The position numbers and the translations under genes were made by a program. From Lachnospiraceae bacterium (GTDB taxonomy: Bacteria; Bacillota; Clostridia; Lachnospirales; Lachnospiraceae), in NCBI GenBank assembly GCA_910576335.1, contig CAJTIU010000013.1, positions 62,001 through 126,000 of the forward strand: a DNA stretch of 64,000 nt, read 5' to 3'. Positions 33,790-42,549 of the stretch are shown one piece after another (the first letter of the stretch is position 1; every line of letters begins with the position of its first letter). The notes beneath the pieces were generated by a model. The model saw nothing but the letters and a program-made list of their open reading frames with translations, ran no database searches and was not told where the DNA came from.

Positions 33790-34855
33790 ATTAACCGCGG
33801 TTTCCTTGTTCACAGGAGCGGGTGGAATGGATATAGGATTCGAGAGAGCAGGGATTGAAGTGGTCTTTGCAAACGAACTTATGAGTGAAGCAGCAGCAAC
33901 GTATAACGCGAACCACGCTCTAGGGGTCATGGTAAACGATGATGTAAATAATGTCCTTGCTTCGCTTGGTCGATTTCAGGGTGTCGATTTTGTCTTCGGA
34001 GGTCCACCTTGTCAAGGCTTTTCAGTAGCAGGTAAAATGAATCCTGATGATGACCGTAGCAAACTGATTTTTACATTCCTTGATGTGGTTGAAAAAGTTC
34101 GCCCAAGAGCGTTTGTTATGGAAAATGTTAAGGCTCTTGGAATCTTAGAGAAATGGGAGCCTGTGCGTAGGAAGTATTTGGAGCGTGTTTATGCTCTGGG
34201 ATATAATTGCGCGCCGTTTATTCTGAATGCAACAGAATACGGAGTCTCACAAAAGCGCGAAAGAGTATTCTTTATCGGCATCAGAAATAACGGTGATCCG
34301 TTTTTTGAATACTTTATGAACGATTTACTTTTACAGCAAAAAAATAAGGCTCCAAGTGTGAGGGCATTGTTGCAGTCATTGGGAAGAGCAGGCACGGCTG
34401 ATAATCCGGACACTTGTAGTGCAAAGATAACATTTGCAACACATCCAATCATGAGAAAGTCACCATACGCTGGAATGTATTTTAACGGGCAAGGCAGACC
34501 AATAGATGTTGATGGGTATGCAAATACCCTGCCTGCCTCTATGGGCGGAAATAAAACTCCTTTTGTGGATGAAGACTACCTTTACGGAGATGCACCAAGC
34601 GATTGGGTCGTTGAGTACCATAAGGGATTGCTGGACGGTACGATTGTGCCAGAATTCAAAGAGGCACCAGAGCGCTTAAGGCGAATCACGATTAAAGAAG
34701 CAACACGGATTCAATCCTTCCCAGATGACTATGTATTTTGTGGAAACAAAGGAATGATATATACACAAATTGGAAATGCTGTTCCGTGTAAAATGGCAGA
34801 GGCAGTAGCAAAAGCGGTTGTAGCATATTTGGAAAAGGAAGCACTTTCGGTTTGA
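33779..34855 (+). CDS. C5-cytosine DNA methyltransferase of a restriction-modification system
   Basis: 358 residues from ATG 33779 (AAGGAG ten bases upstream). Motif I VSLFTGAGGMDIGFERAG, motif IV FGGPPCQGFSVAG with nucleophile Cys78, motif VI ENVKAL, motif VIII QKRERVFFIG, and motifs IX/X (RRITIKEATRIQSFPDDYVF, QIGNAVPCKMAEAVAKAV) are all present. It should methylate cytosine at carbon 5 and protect host DNA from the SacI-family nuclease encoded on the opposite strand. Its target sequence cannot be read from the protein; GAGCTC is a guess from the nuclease family. Confidence 0.9.
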   Translation: MSDKLTAVSLFTGAGGMDIGFERAGIEVVFANELMSEAAATYNANHALGVMVNDDVNNVLASLGRFQGVDFVFGGPPCQGFSVAGKMNPDDDRSKLIFTFLDVVEKVRPRAFVMENVKALGILEKWEPVRRKYLERVYALGYNCAPFILNATEYGVSQKRERVFFIGIRNNGDPFFEYFMNDLLLQQKNKAPSVRALLQSLGRAGTADNPDTCSAKITFATHPIMRKSPYAGMYFNGQGRPIDVDGYANTLPASMGGNKTPFVDEDYLYGDAPSDWVVEYHKGLLDGTIVPEFKEAPERLRRITIKEATRIQSFPDDYVFCGNKGMIYTQIGNAVPCKMAEAVAKAVVAYLEKEALSV

Positions 34856-34867
34856 TTGGAGTGGGAT

Positions 34868-35680
34868 ATGCTGGTAGAAATCCGAGATGATTTTGATTTA
34901 GAAAAGATTGCCCAAAGTGGTCAATGTTTTCGGGTAAGAAAATTTGAAAATGGAGTATATCGTTTTGTAAGCGGCGATGATGTTTTATACATACAGGGGG
35001 CAGAAAACCACAAGTTTTCTGTTTCCTGTAGTATTGATGAGTGGAATAGTATATGGAACCCCTATTTTGACCTCGACAGATGTTACAATGAAATTTTTAA
35101 TTTAGAATATGGCAAGCATCCATTCATAGACGAAGCGATGGTTTGTGGTCGTGGACTCCGCATATTACATCAAAATCCTTGGGAAATGCTTATAACATTT
35201 ATCACTTCGCAAAGGAAAAATATTCCCTCCATTTCAAAATCCGTAGAACTGTTGGCAATGAGATATGGTCACCCTATAAAAACCGAACATGAAAGCCTAT
35301 ACTCATTTCCGTCGCTATATGAATTGGAACGAGTGTCCGAGGAAGAATTAATCGATTGTAGATTGGGATATAGAGCACAGTATATTCTTGACGCGATACA
35401 TCAAGTGGAAACGGGGAATCTTGACTTGAATATTCTCTTCAGCTATAACGATGCACAACTTATCCAAGAATTACAGAAGATACATGGGGTTGGTAAAAAA
35501 GTAGCTAATTGCATCGCTTTGTTTGCTTATGGAAGAATAGCCTGTGTCCCTATAGATATTTGGATTTCAAGGGCAATAGAAAATGATTGCGAGGGCATAT
35601 CTCCGTTTAACCTATTTAAAGATAATGCAGGTATCATCCAACAATATGTTTTTTACTATATGAAAAGCCATCAGCCATAA
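34868..35680 (+). CDS. OGG1-type 8-oxoguanine/base-mismatch DNA glycosylase
   Basis: 270 residues from ATG 34868. An OGG-like N-terminal domain (LEKIAQSGQCFRVRKFENG, the usual G-Q-x-F-R motif) precedes helix-hairpin-helix GPD core segments: ITSQRKNIPSISKSVELL, SFPSLYELERVSEEEL, LGYRAQYI, and IHGVGKKVANCIALFAYG then VPIDIWISRA. The Lys of GVGKK and the Asp of PID correspond to the catalytic pair of OGG1, so glycosylase and lyase activity are expected. It starts 12 bases after the methylase stop; coupling to a C5 methylase suggests repair or removal of damaged or modified bases linked to this system. Confidence 0.85.
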   Translation: MLVEIRDDFDLEKIAQSGQCFRVRKFENGVYRFVSGDDVLYIQGAENHKFSVSCSIDEWNSIWNPYFDLDRCYNEIFNLEYGKHPFIDEAMVCGRGLRILHQNPWEMLITFITSQRKNIPSISKSVELLAMRYGHPIKTEHESLYSFPSLYELERVSEEELIDCRLGYRAQYILDAIHQVETGNLDLNILFSYNDAQLIQELQKIHGVGKKVANCIALFAYGRIACVPIDIWISRAIENDCEGISPFNLFKDNAGIIQQYVFYYMKSHQP

Positions 35681-35698
35681 TGATTGATGGCTTTTTTT
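35663..35698. terminator. Bidirectional terminator between convergent operons
   Basis: AAAAGCCATCA and TGATGGCTTTT form a perfect 11-bp stem with T-runs on both strands. It overlaps the last codons of the OGG-like gene and ends 1 base into the convergent SacI-like gene. Confidence 0.75.
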
Positions 35699-36785
35699 AG
35701 CTTCTTGATAATCCAAATATCCGCTGAGCAAGTCTGTCCAGATAAATTATTACCTCTTCCTTAAACTTAGTTTCACGAGCGGTTTGCAAAATAAAACGCA
35801 CAAATTCTTCACAGTCAATATTCTCCAATGATGGAACCATAACTGATAGAAAAAGCTGATAAGATAAAATGCGGAGCATGAAATTGCGTGACATATATTC
35901 ATTTTGTATTGCAAATACAAAATCACTGTCTTTTTCGCCGCGCGGACCTTCTATAAAAAGCATTCTTGTTCCACCAACATTCATAACTTTATCAGCAGCG
36001 TGTCTGACATCTGTTTCGGAATAACCTTTATCCTTTAACTCATTGGAGGAAACGAGCTGATCACCAATATAAATATCCAAATCGCTGACTTCACGGCCAG
36101 AAGCACCACTTTGGTTTACAGGGTGTACTTCTACTTTAGCATTTGGATTGTGCAGATACATCAGATGATAGATTCCCGCTACTATAAGAGTGAGGACTTC
36201 ACCTTCGTAACTGACTTTTAATGCTTCATTGATGAATTGTAATAGTTTTACAGGAAGATTTGTAGAATCATCAATTGTGAAGATAGTCAATTTTTTCCGT
36301 TCATCTCTGATTCGAATTAATTTGCATAGTAAATATACCAAGCATTGATATGCATCAATCGAGGTAGTTATTAGCGGTAAATTATCACAAAGTGCATTCA
36401 ATATGGCTTGGTCATTGCCTCTGCGGACAGCGTTTGACTTATTCAGTTCTGGAAACCGAGCAGGTTTATTTAAAAACGGCTCATTTGACCCGCCCAGTGC
36501 TTTTTTTAGAACTTCCATTTCAAACGGGACGATTACTTTGTGGCATACAGTTCTTGCGTCATATGCGCCTGGCAGGGATGACTGCTTTTGCAAACACAGC
36601 GGATTGATTCGCTCGTCCGTGGCTTTTGATAAAACTGCTGTGAATAGTATGTACTTATAGGTTAAGTGCGTGTTGTCAATCACATAATCGATTAGGTTCT
36701 GGTGTAAACAGGTTGAATTTGGGGCATTTAGCGCAACCTGGTATGCTGCATTCAGTGTTTTTAAGGCTTTTTCTTTCAATCCCAT
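35697..36785 (-). CDS. Type II restriction endonuclease, SacI family
   Basis: 362 residues. YKYILFTAVLSKATDERINPLCL, PGAYDARTVCHKVIVPFE and NEPFLNKPARFPEL correspond to the N-terminal blocks of SacI-like enzymes. A PD-(D/E)xK-type core is visible in SDLDIYIGDQLVSSNELKDKG, with Asp and then Glu-Leu-Lys. Length fits the family (about 350). It is the last gene of a leftward operon and meets the methylase operon tail to tail. It should cut a specific palindrome unless C5-methylated. Assignment is from memory of the family pattern; specificity is not demonstrated. Confidence 0.7.
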   Translation of the reverse strand: MGLKEKALKTLNAAYQVALNAPNSTCLHQNLIDYVIDNTHLTYKYILFTAVLSKATDERINPLCLQKQSSLPGAYDARTVCHKVIVPFEMEVLKKALGGSNEPFLNKPARFPELNKSNAVRRGNDQAILNALCDNLPLITTSIDAYQCLVYLLCKLIRIRDERKKLTIFTIDDSTNLPVKLLQFINEALKVSYEGEVLTLIVAGIYHLMYLHNPNAKVEVHPVNQSGASGREVSDLDIYIGDQLVSSNELKDKGYSETDVRHAADKVMNVGGTRMLFIEGPRGEKDSDFVFAIQNEYMSRNFMLRILSYQLFLSVMVPSLENIDCEEFVRFILQTARETKFKEEVIIYLDRLAQRIFGLSRS

Positions 36786-36788
36786 TTT

Positions 36789-37901
36789 TTATTTTGTCTC
36801 CTTTGGGTGAAGTGCATTCCAAACATGTTTTACGTTCTCGTGTGTATTAGTGCTATTTATATAATCGTTCAATTTTGAGTAAAAGGACTTTCTTGCAAGG
36901 GACGTCATGTGTACCAGAATTTGGGATATCCACTCATAAATATCCAAATAATAATATATGACATCCTGATATATGTAGAATCCCAAGACCGAGCCGCTAC
37001 TACTTGCCCTGGATATATCCGAAGGGCAATCTTCCTTTCTGCAAATAACTATAACCTCTTTAATATTGCTATGAAAATTATTGTTATATTTTGATATGCA
37101 ATCGTAAGAATCTATTATTCGATCCAAATCAAATTTTTTGACGGTTATTTCATACACTTTTATAGTACCATCAGACAGTTCTTCATTTATATCTCCAGGC
37201 TTATTGCTGGTTGTACTTGTTGTAGATGCACTATCTTCTGTGCCACTTACAATAATCCCTGAGTTCATTGCGGCGTGGTACGATAAGAGAAGATAACCTA
37301 TGATTCTTTGCGGGGTATTGCCCGAGTCAGGTGCAGAATCAATCATTGTTTTACATATATTCGCCAAATATACCGGATCGTCAGAAGGCTCAATAATAAC
37401 AGTAAGTTGGTTTACACTGGCTGCTTTATTAATATACTTTCTGAGCAAATCAATACCCAAATCATCTCTAAACTTGGAAGAACGTTTGTCAATTAGTTTA
37501 ACAAGTTTAACAACCTTTTTTGCGTTTTCCTTATCAGCTCGATTCTTTGACCATTCATCATTGATATTTGCTGCTTTGGCAATGTTAAGTGCTGCCGCTT
37601 TTGTATGCGGAAATCCTTTTTCTATTAAAAAGTATTTGATTGGGCCATTATCGTAGATTCCTCGTGGCTTTTGTTTATAGAAACCTGTATTAGCACGAAA
37701 TTTAGCATCTAATTTCCTTTCAACGAGAGAAATCAGAACTATTTCGCGAAAACTTGTAGTTTTTGACTCAAATATATCAGTTAGAAGATCAAAGTACTCA
37801 TCTTTTTCAGTATTGTAATCCGGGTTTAGAGCGGATTCATACAGCTTTTGTAGGTAAGCTGTGATTTTATTATTGCGATCTATTGTTTTTTTGCTTTTCA
37901 T
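36789..37901 (-). CDS. Nuclease-like partner of the restriction system, unnamed family
   Basis: 370 residues, 3 bases upstream of the SacI-like gene. N-terminal helices (TTSFREIVLISLVERKLDAK), then GFYKQKPRGIYDNGPIKYFL and FPHTKAAALNIAKAANINDEW. The middle has SGNTPQRIIGYLLLSYHAAM-type text and a Ser/Thr-rich linker. The C-terminal part has DGTIKVYEITVKKFDLDRII, whose Asp...Glu-x-x-x-Lys layout looks like a PD-(D/E)xK core. It may be a second nuclease, a specificity subunit or a nicking partner. No confident family name is offered. Confidence 0.5.
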   Translation of the reverse strand: MKSKKTIDRNNKITAYLQKLYESALNPDYNTEKDEYFDLLTDIFESKTTSFREIVLISLVERKLDAKFRANTGFYKQKPRGIYDNGPIKYFLIEKGFPHTKAAALNIAKAANINDEWSKNRADKENAKKVVKLVKLIDKRSSKFRDDLGIDLLRKYINKAASVNQLTVIIEPSDDPVYLANICKTMIDSAPDSGNTPQRIIGYLLLSYHAAMNSGIIVSGTEDSASTTSTTSNKPGDINEELSDGTIKVYEITVKKFDLDRIIDSYDCISKYNNNFHSNIKEVIVICRKEDCPSDISRASSSGSVLGFYIYQDVIYYYLDIYEWISQILVHMTSLARKSFYSKLNDYINSTNTHENVKHVWNALHPKETK

Positions 37902-37915
37902 AATTTACCTCCAGC

Positions 37916-38566
37916 TTATTTGTAAAGGTGGAAGTCCTCTTTTGTCATTCCCATATCCAGTGCGTGATAACAAAAGCGTGATGCAATGGATGAGTACGGC
38001 TTCCACTTGTGGCATTTTTTATTTACTGCTTTTTCACTACAATCTTCCATTCTATACATCCATCGATATACTTGAAGAAACGCACCATCCTCAACAGGGA
38101 GAATATCTTGGCGATCAAGAACGAAGATCAAATACATTTTTGCGGTCCAGTTTCCAATGCCTCGTATTTTAGTTAAAGTTTTAATGACTTCTCTATCTGA
38201 TTGGTTGCTCATCTTCTCAAAATCAAGCGTTCCATCTGAAATAGCCTTTGTTATATTGCGTATGTATTCGACCTTTGCATTTGAAGTTCCCGTACTGCGA
38301 ATTTGCTCATCCGAAAGGGCGTTAATCTGCTCAGGTGTCACTTCTCCATTGCAGAGAGCTTCAAGCCTACCATAAATTTTCTGTCCAGCCTTAGCAGAGA
38401 GCATCTGTTCGATTATTTCGTGGATTAAAAAGGAATAAGGCTCTTCATCATGTGGGACATATTGAATAGAACCTACCATTTCGATAACTTTTGCAAGTCT
38501 CTTATCCTTTTTGCACAGATACTGAACGGATGGCGTATTCATATCGAGTGTAACGATATTCGGCAT
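37916..38566 (-). CDS. AlkA-type (HhH-GPD) DNA glycosylase
   Basis: 216 residues. The helix-hairpin-helix is TKIRGIGNWTAKMYLIFVL, and the catalytic Asp is in ILPVEDGAFLQVYRWM, which aligns with the LPxxD of AlkA. SAKAGQKIYGRLEALCNGEV and TSNAKVEYIRNITKAI are the family's other core helices. It lacks the long N-terminal domain of E. coli AlkA. It belongs to the XRE-glycosylase-nuclease-SacI operon (gaps of 14-15 bases), so base excision here is tied to the restriction module rather than to general repair. Confidence 0.85.
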   Translation of the reverse strand: MPNIVTLDMNTPSVQYLCKKDKRLAKVIEMVGSIQYVPHDEEPYSFLIHEIIEQMLSAKAGQKIYGRLEALCNGEVTPEQINALSDEQIRSTGTSNAKVEYIRNITKAISDGTLDFEKMSNQSDREVIKTLTKIRGIGNWTAKMYLIFVLDRQDILPVEDGAFLQVYRWMYRMEDCSEKAVNKKCHKWKPYSSIASRFCYHALDMGMTKEDFHLYK

Positions 38567-38581
38567 GATGCACCTCCTTTG

Positions 38582-38785
38582 TCAATCTTTTACTGTTTCC
38601 ATGATGTCTTCTAATGTGCAATTCAAAGCCTCGCAAATTTTAAGCAAGACATCTGTAGTGATGTTAGCGCCTTTACTCAGTTTGGCGATGGAGGCTGAAC
38701 TCACACCGCTTTTCTCTGCAAGGGCATGCTTGTTCATACCCTTGTCAATCAACATTTTCCATAACTTGTTATAACTTATACGCAT
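38582..38785 (-). CDS. Small XRE/Cro-type regulator of the restriction operon
   Basis: 67 residues, all helix-turn-helix (SYNKLWKMLIDKGMNKHALA, SGVSSASIAKLSKGANITTD). First gene of the leftward operon, 15 bases before the AlkA-like gene. It probably works as a controller (C-protein-like) that delays nuclease expression until methylation is established. Closely similar to 32172-32375, which stands before the broken hsdM, so both may derive from one type of control gene. Confidence 0.85.
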   Translation of the reverse strand: MRISYNKLWKMLIDKGMNKHALAEKSGVSSASIAKLSKGANITTDVLLKICEALNCTLEDIMETVKD

Positions 38786-38827
38786 TGTTTGCCTCCTGAT
38801 TTTGGGCGTAAAAACAATTGAAAAGAA

Positions 38828-40669
38828 TTACTGGTCCTCCGGGTTATAAACTTCGTTCAAGAAGCCGTACCGGCCTTCTTCTTTATTTCTGGAGAAACGA
38901 ATAACATGGATGCCTTTTTCTTCATCCTCATTAGGGACGAAAGGCATTCGCTTTGTCTGCTCCACGATGATGACTTGCCGTTCGCGTGCATGGGCAATGA
39001 GGTATTCGATGAAATTCTGCTTTATGGTGTTGCTCTGCTCCTTATGCTCTGCCTCGGACAGCTGTGTCAGCGAAGAATCTACGGCATAGAAACCAGGGGA
39101 GTTCCTATCGAGATCGATAAGATATGCGCTCATTGCCAGTGTGGTAATTGTGTTTAGTATTCCGCAGAATCCACCACCCATTGAAACCGACTTCTTGAAA
39201 CCGCCAATCTCAATATCGAAGTTCTCCATATTGAGTCTGGCTGTGGCTGCACCACCAATTTTTGAAGCACTTAGAATTTCTCTTAGCTTCTCTTCAAAGC
39301 CGTGGATAATATCATATTCATAGTCCTCAAAGATATTATGCTTCAAGGATTCCGGCGTTTCTTCAGTTTCTTTGCTGAACAGATCGCCTCTGTACTGGTT
39401 TTCATTCTGGCGGACAACTTCTAATTCACTTGACAGCCGTACCAATTTAAGCTGCTGTTCAAGTTTCTCTTCGAAAGAGGATAATTGTGGCTGTAGCTGA
39501 TTGGTAATCAGGCTGTCGATGGCATCTTTCTTTTTTTCCAGCGTGTGAATCGTTGCAATTATGGCTTCCTGCTGACGCTCAACGCTGTGCTGTGCATCAC
39601 TAAGTTCAGAAAGATGCTTTTTGATTTTTTCAAGTTCTGCCGCTGATGCATCAATGAAAGAATCATCTTGAACTCGTTCCGTTTCTTCACCACAAATAGG
39701 GCATTTTACCTTTTTGCGTACAGGTTTAATGCTCGCTGCGCCATCAATAATGAACCCAATACGCCTTATATCGGATTGGTACTGCTGGCGCAAGACAGAG
39801 AAGTTGTGACCAACTGTTTTAGATTCGGAGAATTTGCCATTCCACTCATAGATTTGAGACATTATCTGTCGGCTTTCTTTGGTGGCAGCATCCAATTGGT
39901 CTTGCAGTTCCGCGATTTCTTTCCGAGCCTGTTCAACGCTTGAGCGAGAGTCTGTGATATTAAAGGAAGCGAGTGTTTCTTCCAGCTTTTCACGCCTGGT
40001 TGTAAATTCTTCAACTTTTTCTTGGATGTAGCTAATGAGAGCCTTTTTCTTTGCCTCACTGATTTTGGGGTCTTCATCCGCAGCGAGATCGTTTGCATCC
40101 TGCCCGGTTAAGAGATATAGTAGTACAGCGGCAGATGCCGTATGACCAACGGCACCGGGAGCCAACAACGCAGAACTTTCCCTTGCAACATCACCTTGCC
40201 GGATAAAAAACAAGTGGAGCATACTTCTCCAAGTTAAATCCTGTGTTTTAGAACCCTTTTCTGCGGAACGAACAGAATGCGGCTCATCAATTCCAAGCAA
40301 ATGGAGATATACGGAGTTAATGTTCTTTTTTGCTGTATGACCTATGCTGTACAAGCCGTGATCAACAGTGGGATCCGTGCCGCTGACAGTAATCTTTGTG
40401 TCGCCAATTTTACGCTCAAGGGTGACCGTTCCTTTGTTTGTCGTTAGATGGAGTGCAATCCGTTCATAACCATAGCTATTGTCTACTATTTTTGAAGGAC
40501 GATTTTTCTTCGGGGAAAACCCAAACATATAATCCAGACAGTCCATTACAAGGCTTTTTCCCGTGTTGGACGGTCCCAAGATAAAATTCAATCCCGGTTT
40601 AAAGTCGATGACGGTCGCCTTACGCCCTCCGCCAGCCACAGTGAGTTTTTCGATATAAAATCTATTCAT
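38828..40669 (-). CDS. ABC-three-component system ATPase, DUF3732 family
   Basis: 613 residues of the SMC/RecF-like ABC class. Walker A GLNFILGPSNTGKSLVMDCL (about residues 28-45), a long coiled coil with a zinc-hook-like CPICGEETE in the middle (about residue 340), and the C-terminal signature GGFCGILNTITTLAM and FYAVDSSLTQLSEAEH. DUF3732 ATPases are the core of ABC-3C conflict systems proposed by comparative genomics to sense invading DNA. It overlaps the middle component gene by 8 bases, making a three-gene operon. Confidence 0.8.
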   Translation of the reverse strand: MNRFYIEKLTVAGGGRKATVIDFKPGLNFILGPSNTGKSLVMDCLDYMFGFSPKKNRPSKIVDNSYGYERIALHLTTNKGTVTLERKIGDTKITVSGTDPTVDHGLYSIGHTAKKNINSVYLHLLGIDEPHSVRSAEKGSKTQDLTWRSMLHLFFIRQGDVARESSALLAPGAVGHTASAAVLLYLLTGQDANDLAADEDPKISEAKKKALISYIQEKVEEFTTRREKLEETLASFNITDSRSSVEQARKEIAELQDQLDAATKESRQIMSQIYEWNGKFSESKTVGHNFSVLRQQYQSDIRRIGFIIDGAASIKPVRKKVKCPICGEETERVQDDSFIDASAAELEKIKKHLSELSDAQHSVERQQEAIIATIHTLEKKKDAIDSLITNQLQPQLSSFEEKLEQQLKLVRLSSELEVVRQNENQYRGDLFSKETEETPESLKHNIFEDYEYDIIHGFEEKLREILSASKIGGAATARLNMENFDIEIGGFKKSVSMGGGFCGILNTITTLAMSAYLIDLDRNSPGFYAVDSSLTQLSEAEHKEQSNTIKQNFIEYLIAHARERQVIIVEQTKRMPFVPNEDEEKGIHVIRFSRNKEEGRYGFLNEVYNPEDQ

Positions 40670-41147
40670 GCCCGACCTCCTTCAATGACTGGATAGTAAC
40701 CCTATTGATTAGTCGCAGCATAGCCTCAGCATCCGCGTTGTCAAATTTGTTAATTACTGCTTGAACTGCAATTATGTATTCTTCAGCATAGTTGTTGGTC
40801 AGATTGCCACAAACAGTTTTACCTGCTTCTGTAATGGAATATTTGTATCCCGTTGGAGTAGGGTGCAAATAGGCGAATCCATCCAGCACGAGGTCTTTTA
40901 AGGCAGAGGCTACTATGTAATTTCTTGCAGGATATTCACTAAATCTATAATTGCTATACCCATGAAGATTTTCGTCAAGCAAGCCGAAATCGGCCGCATA
41001 GACAGAAATGAAATCTAGCGCTCCAATCTGTTGCTCATCTAATGTCGAGTTTGACAATTCATTCAGCATCAGCAGGATGCGCAGAGATATTTCAAAGGTA
41101 GAGCCAAGGACTGATCCATTCATTGTTTCCTTTTTCTCCTTACCCAT
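40662..41147 (-). CDS. ABC-three-component system, middle component
   Basis: 161 residues. A winged-helix-like protein (STFEISLRILLMLNELSNST, ADFGLLDENLHGYSNYRF, LKDLVLDGFAYLHPTPTGYK, YSITEAGKTV) typical of the MC proteins that connect ABC-3C ATPase and effector. It overlaps both neighbours (8 and 28 bases), so the three proteins are made in step. No catalytic motif. Confidence 0.7.
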   Translation of the reverse strand: MGKEKKETMNGSVLGSTFEISLRILLMLNELSNSTLDEQQIGALDFISVYAADFGLLDENLHGYSNYRFSEYPARNYIVASALKDLVLDGFAYLHPTPTGYKYSITEAGKTVCGNLTNNYAEEYIIAVQAVINKFDNADAEAMLRLINRVTIQSLKEVGHE

Positions 41148-42052
41148 ACCAATTTGCCGTCATTTACGAGATGGTGGCACACACCTTTTTTAATTGTTGC
41201 ACTTATCCAGTACGGCGATGCGCTAAGTATGTAGTTCGTAACTGGGGTTATGACTGCTTGTTCCATTATGGCAAGCATATGATCGTAGCCATTTGGGTGT
41301 TTTCGCTTTGCGGTGTCCTTTACACCATTATAGGTTTCATCCTTTAATACATCGAATTGACCTGTCAGGCTGCTCCCCTTTAATTCCAATACACTACGTC
41401 GAATTGCTTCTGCGGCATAGAAATCAATTCGGCGGTCACCCAAGTCTTCAGAGTAATCAGGAAAGGAAGAGAGGTCATCTACTGAAAAAAAATCTATTCC
41501 TTCAGCATCGCCGTAGGCAAGACATAGTTCGCCAATATAGATTTGTTCATCTTGAGTTGCTACTTTTGGAATCGATACATTTGTTGGACGAGGTAGCGAC
41601 TTTATTTTTTTCTGTATATCATCAATTAGTTTCCAATCAATTTCTGATTCCTGTGTTGCCTGGGTGGCAGGAGAGCAGTTGATGATATCCAAGATTATAT
41701 TCTCTAGCAAGTCAACGCAAGCGGTGGGGGGATCATCGCTTGCGATGCTGTGGTTATCAAGCCATGCCACAACATTATCATAGGAGTCGGACTCGTCCAT
41801 CCTTTCCCATATCCAATTTGAGAATTTGTTTTTATCACGATGGTCATAAAGGTACTGTGCGTCTTTCGGCTGAATCATGCGATCACCTTTTATGTAGCGA
41901 TATTTCGTGTCAGGCTTTCGCTTCAACAATTTGCAGGAGTCCATAGCGGCATCTTGTATGAAGTTGCCGACCAGTTCTGTGAAATATTCATGCTCAGATT
42001 TGCCAAATGAAATGAACGGCGAAAGATCTAAAGCATATTCGGAAAACGTCAT
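41120..42052 (-). CDS. ABC-three-component system, C-terminal-component protein
   Basis: 310 residues and first in the operon. The N-terminal part is variable (SEYALDLSPFISFGKSEHEY). The C-terminal part, with VSIPKVATQDEQIYIGELCL, DRRIDFYAAEAIRRSVLELK and FDVLKDETYNGVKDTAKRKH, fits the conserved CTD of ABC-3C proteins, which carries or recruits the toxic activity. No recognisable nuclease or protease motif is seen in the N-terminal region. The promoter is in the 300-base gap before the divergent small gene at 42360. Confidence 0.65.
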   Translation of the reverse strand: MTFSEYALDLSPFISFGKSEHEYFTELVGNFIQDAAMDSCKLLKRKPDTKYRYIKGDRMIQPKDAQYLYDHRDKNKFSNWIWERMDESDSYDNVVAWLDNHSIASDDPPTACVDLLENIILDIINCSPATQATQESEIDWKLIDDIQKKIKSLPRPTNVSIPKVATQDEQIYIGELCLAYGDAEGIDFFSVDDLSSFPDYSEDLGDRRIDFYAAEAIRRSVLELKGSSLTGQFDVLKDETYNGVKDTAKRKHPNGYDHMLAIMEQAVITPVTNYILSASPYWISATIKKGVCHHLVNDGKLVWVRRKRKQ

Positions 42053-42359
42053 GTCCTATTTGCCTCCTGTCTAAATTTTACCTCTGTCCGAAAGTGTCCG
42101 AGAGCGTCCGGCCAGTCCGTTTTTTGAAAAAGTGATTTTGCTAAACTGGTGTATGTAAGGCGGGCTGGTAGGAAATCGCAGTTAATGCCTGATAAGAATC
42201 TTTGATAAAAACAAAGTATACAAAATTATTATATCACGCCCTAAATGTAATTTCTACACCTTTTTAAAATTTTATGTTGCGAACACATTGAAAAATTTGC
42301 GAAAGTAAAAAATCAGTTTTCCTCACAGTACGATTTTTAATGAAGGCGAGGTGAATGAG

Positions 42360-42500
42360 ATGGCGAAAAACAGCAAGCAAACTTCAAAAGCTGTTGCTAC
42401 GAAAGCAAGCAGAATTTTGAAGGATGGCCGCTACAGTAAAGCGTCTAAGTCTGTTGCCGGAAGTGCCTTGGCACAGACTAAACCTGGAAAGAAAAAGTAA
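42360..42500 (+). CDS. Small basic Lys/Ser/Ala-rich protein (46 aa)
   Basis: ATG 42360 preceded by GGCGAGGTGA. It reads MAKNSKQTSKAVATKASRIL, then DGRYSKASKSVAGSALAQTK, ending in GKKK. This matches a widespread small-protein theme (two KxA-x-xAS-x-xL / AKS-x-AGSALAQ half-repeats) seen next to many accessory loci. It is divergent from the ABC-3C operon. Function unknown; high positive charge suggests nucleic-acid or protein binding. Confidence 0.7.
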   Translation: MAKNSKQTSKAVATKASRILKDGRYSKASKSVAGSALAQTKPGKKK

Positions 42501-42511
42501 GGTCACTATTT

Positions 42512-42549
42512 GATGGGCGGTGACAGATTAACCAATCAGCCCGCCCATC
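42512..42549. terminator. Hairpin after the small basic gene
   Basis: GATGGGCGG pairs with CCGCCCATC across 20 bases. There is no strong T-run, so termination is uncertain. The stretch to 42881 contains no gene. Confidence 0.4.
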
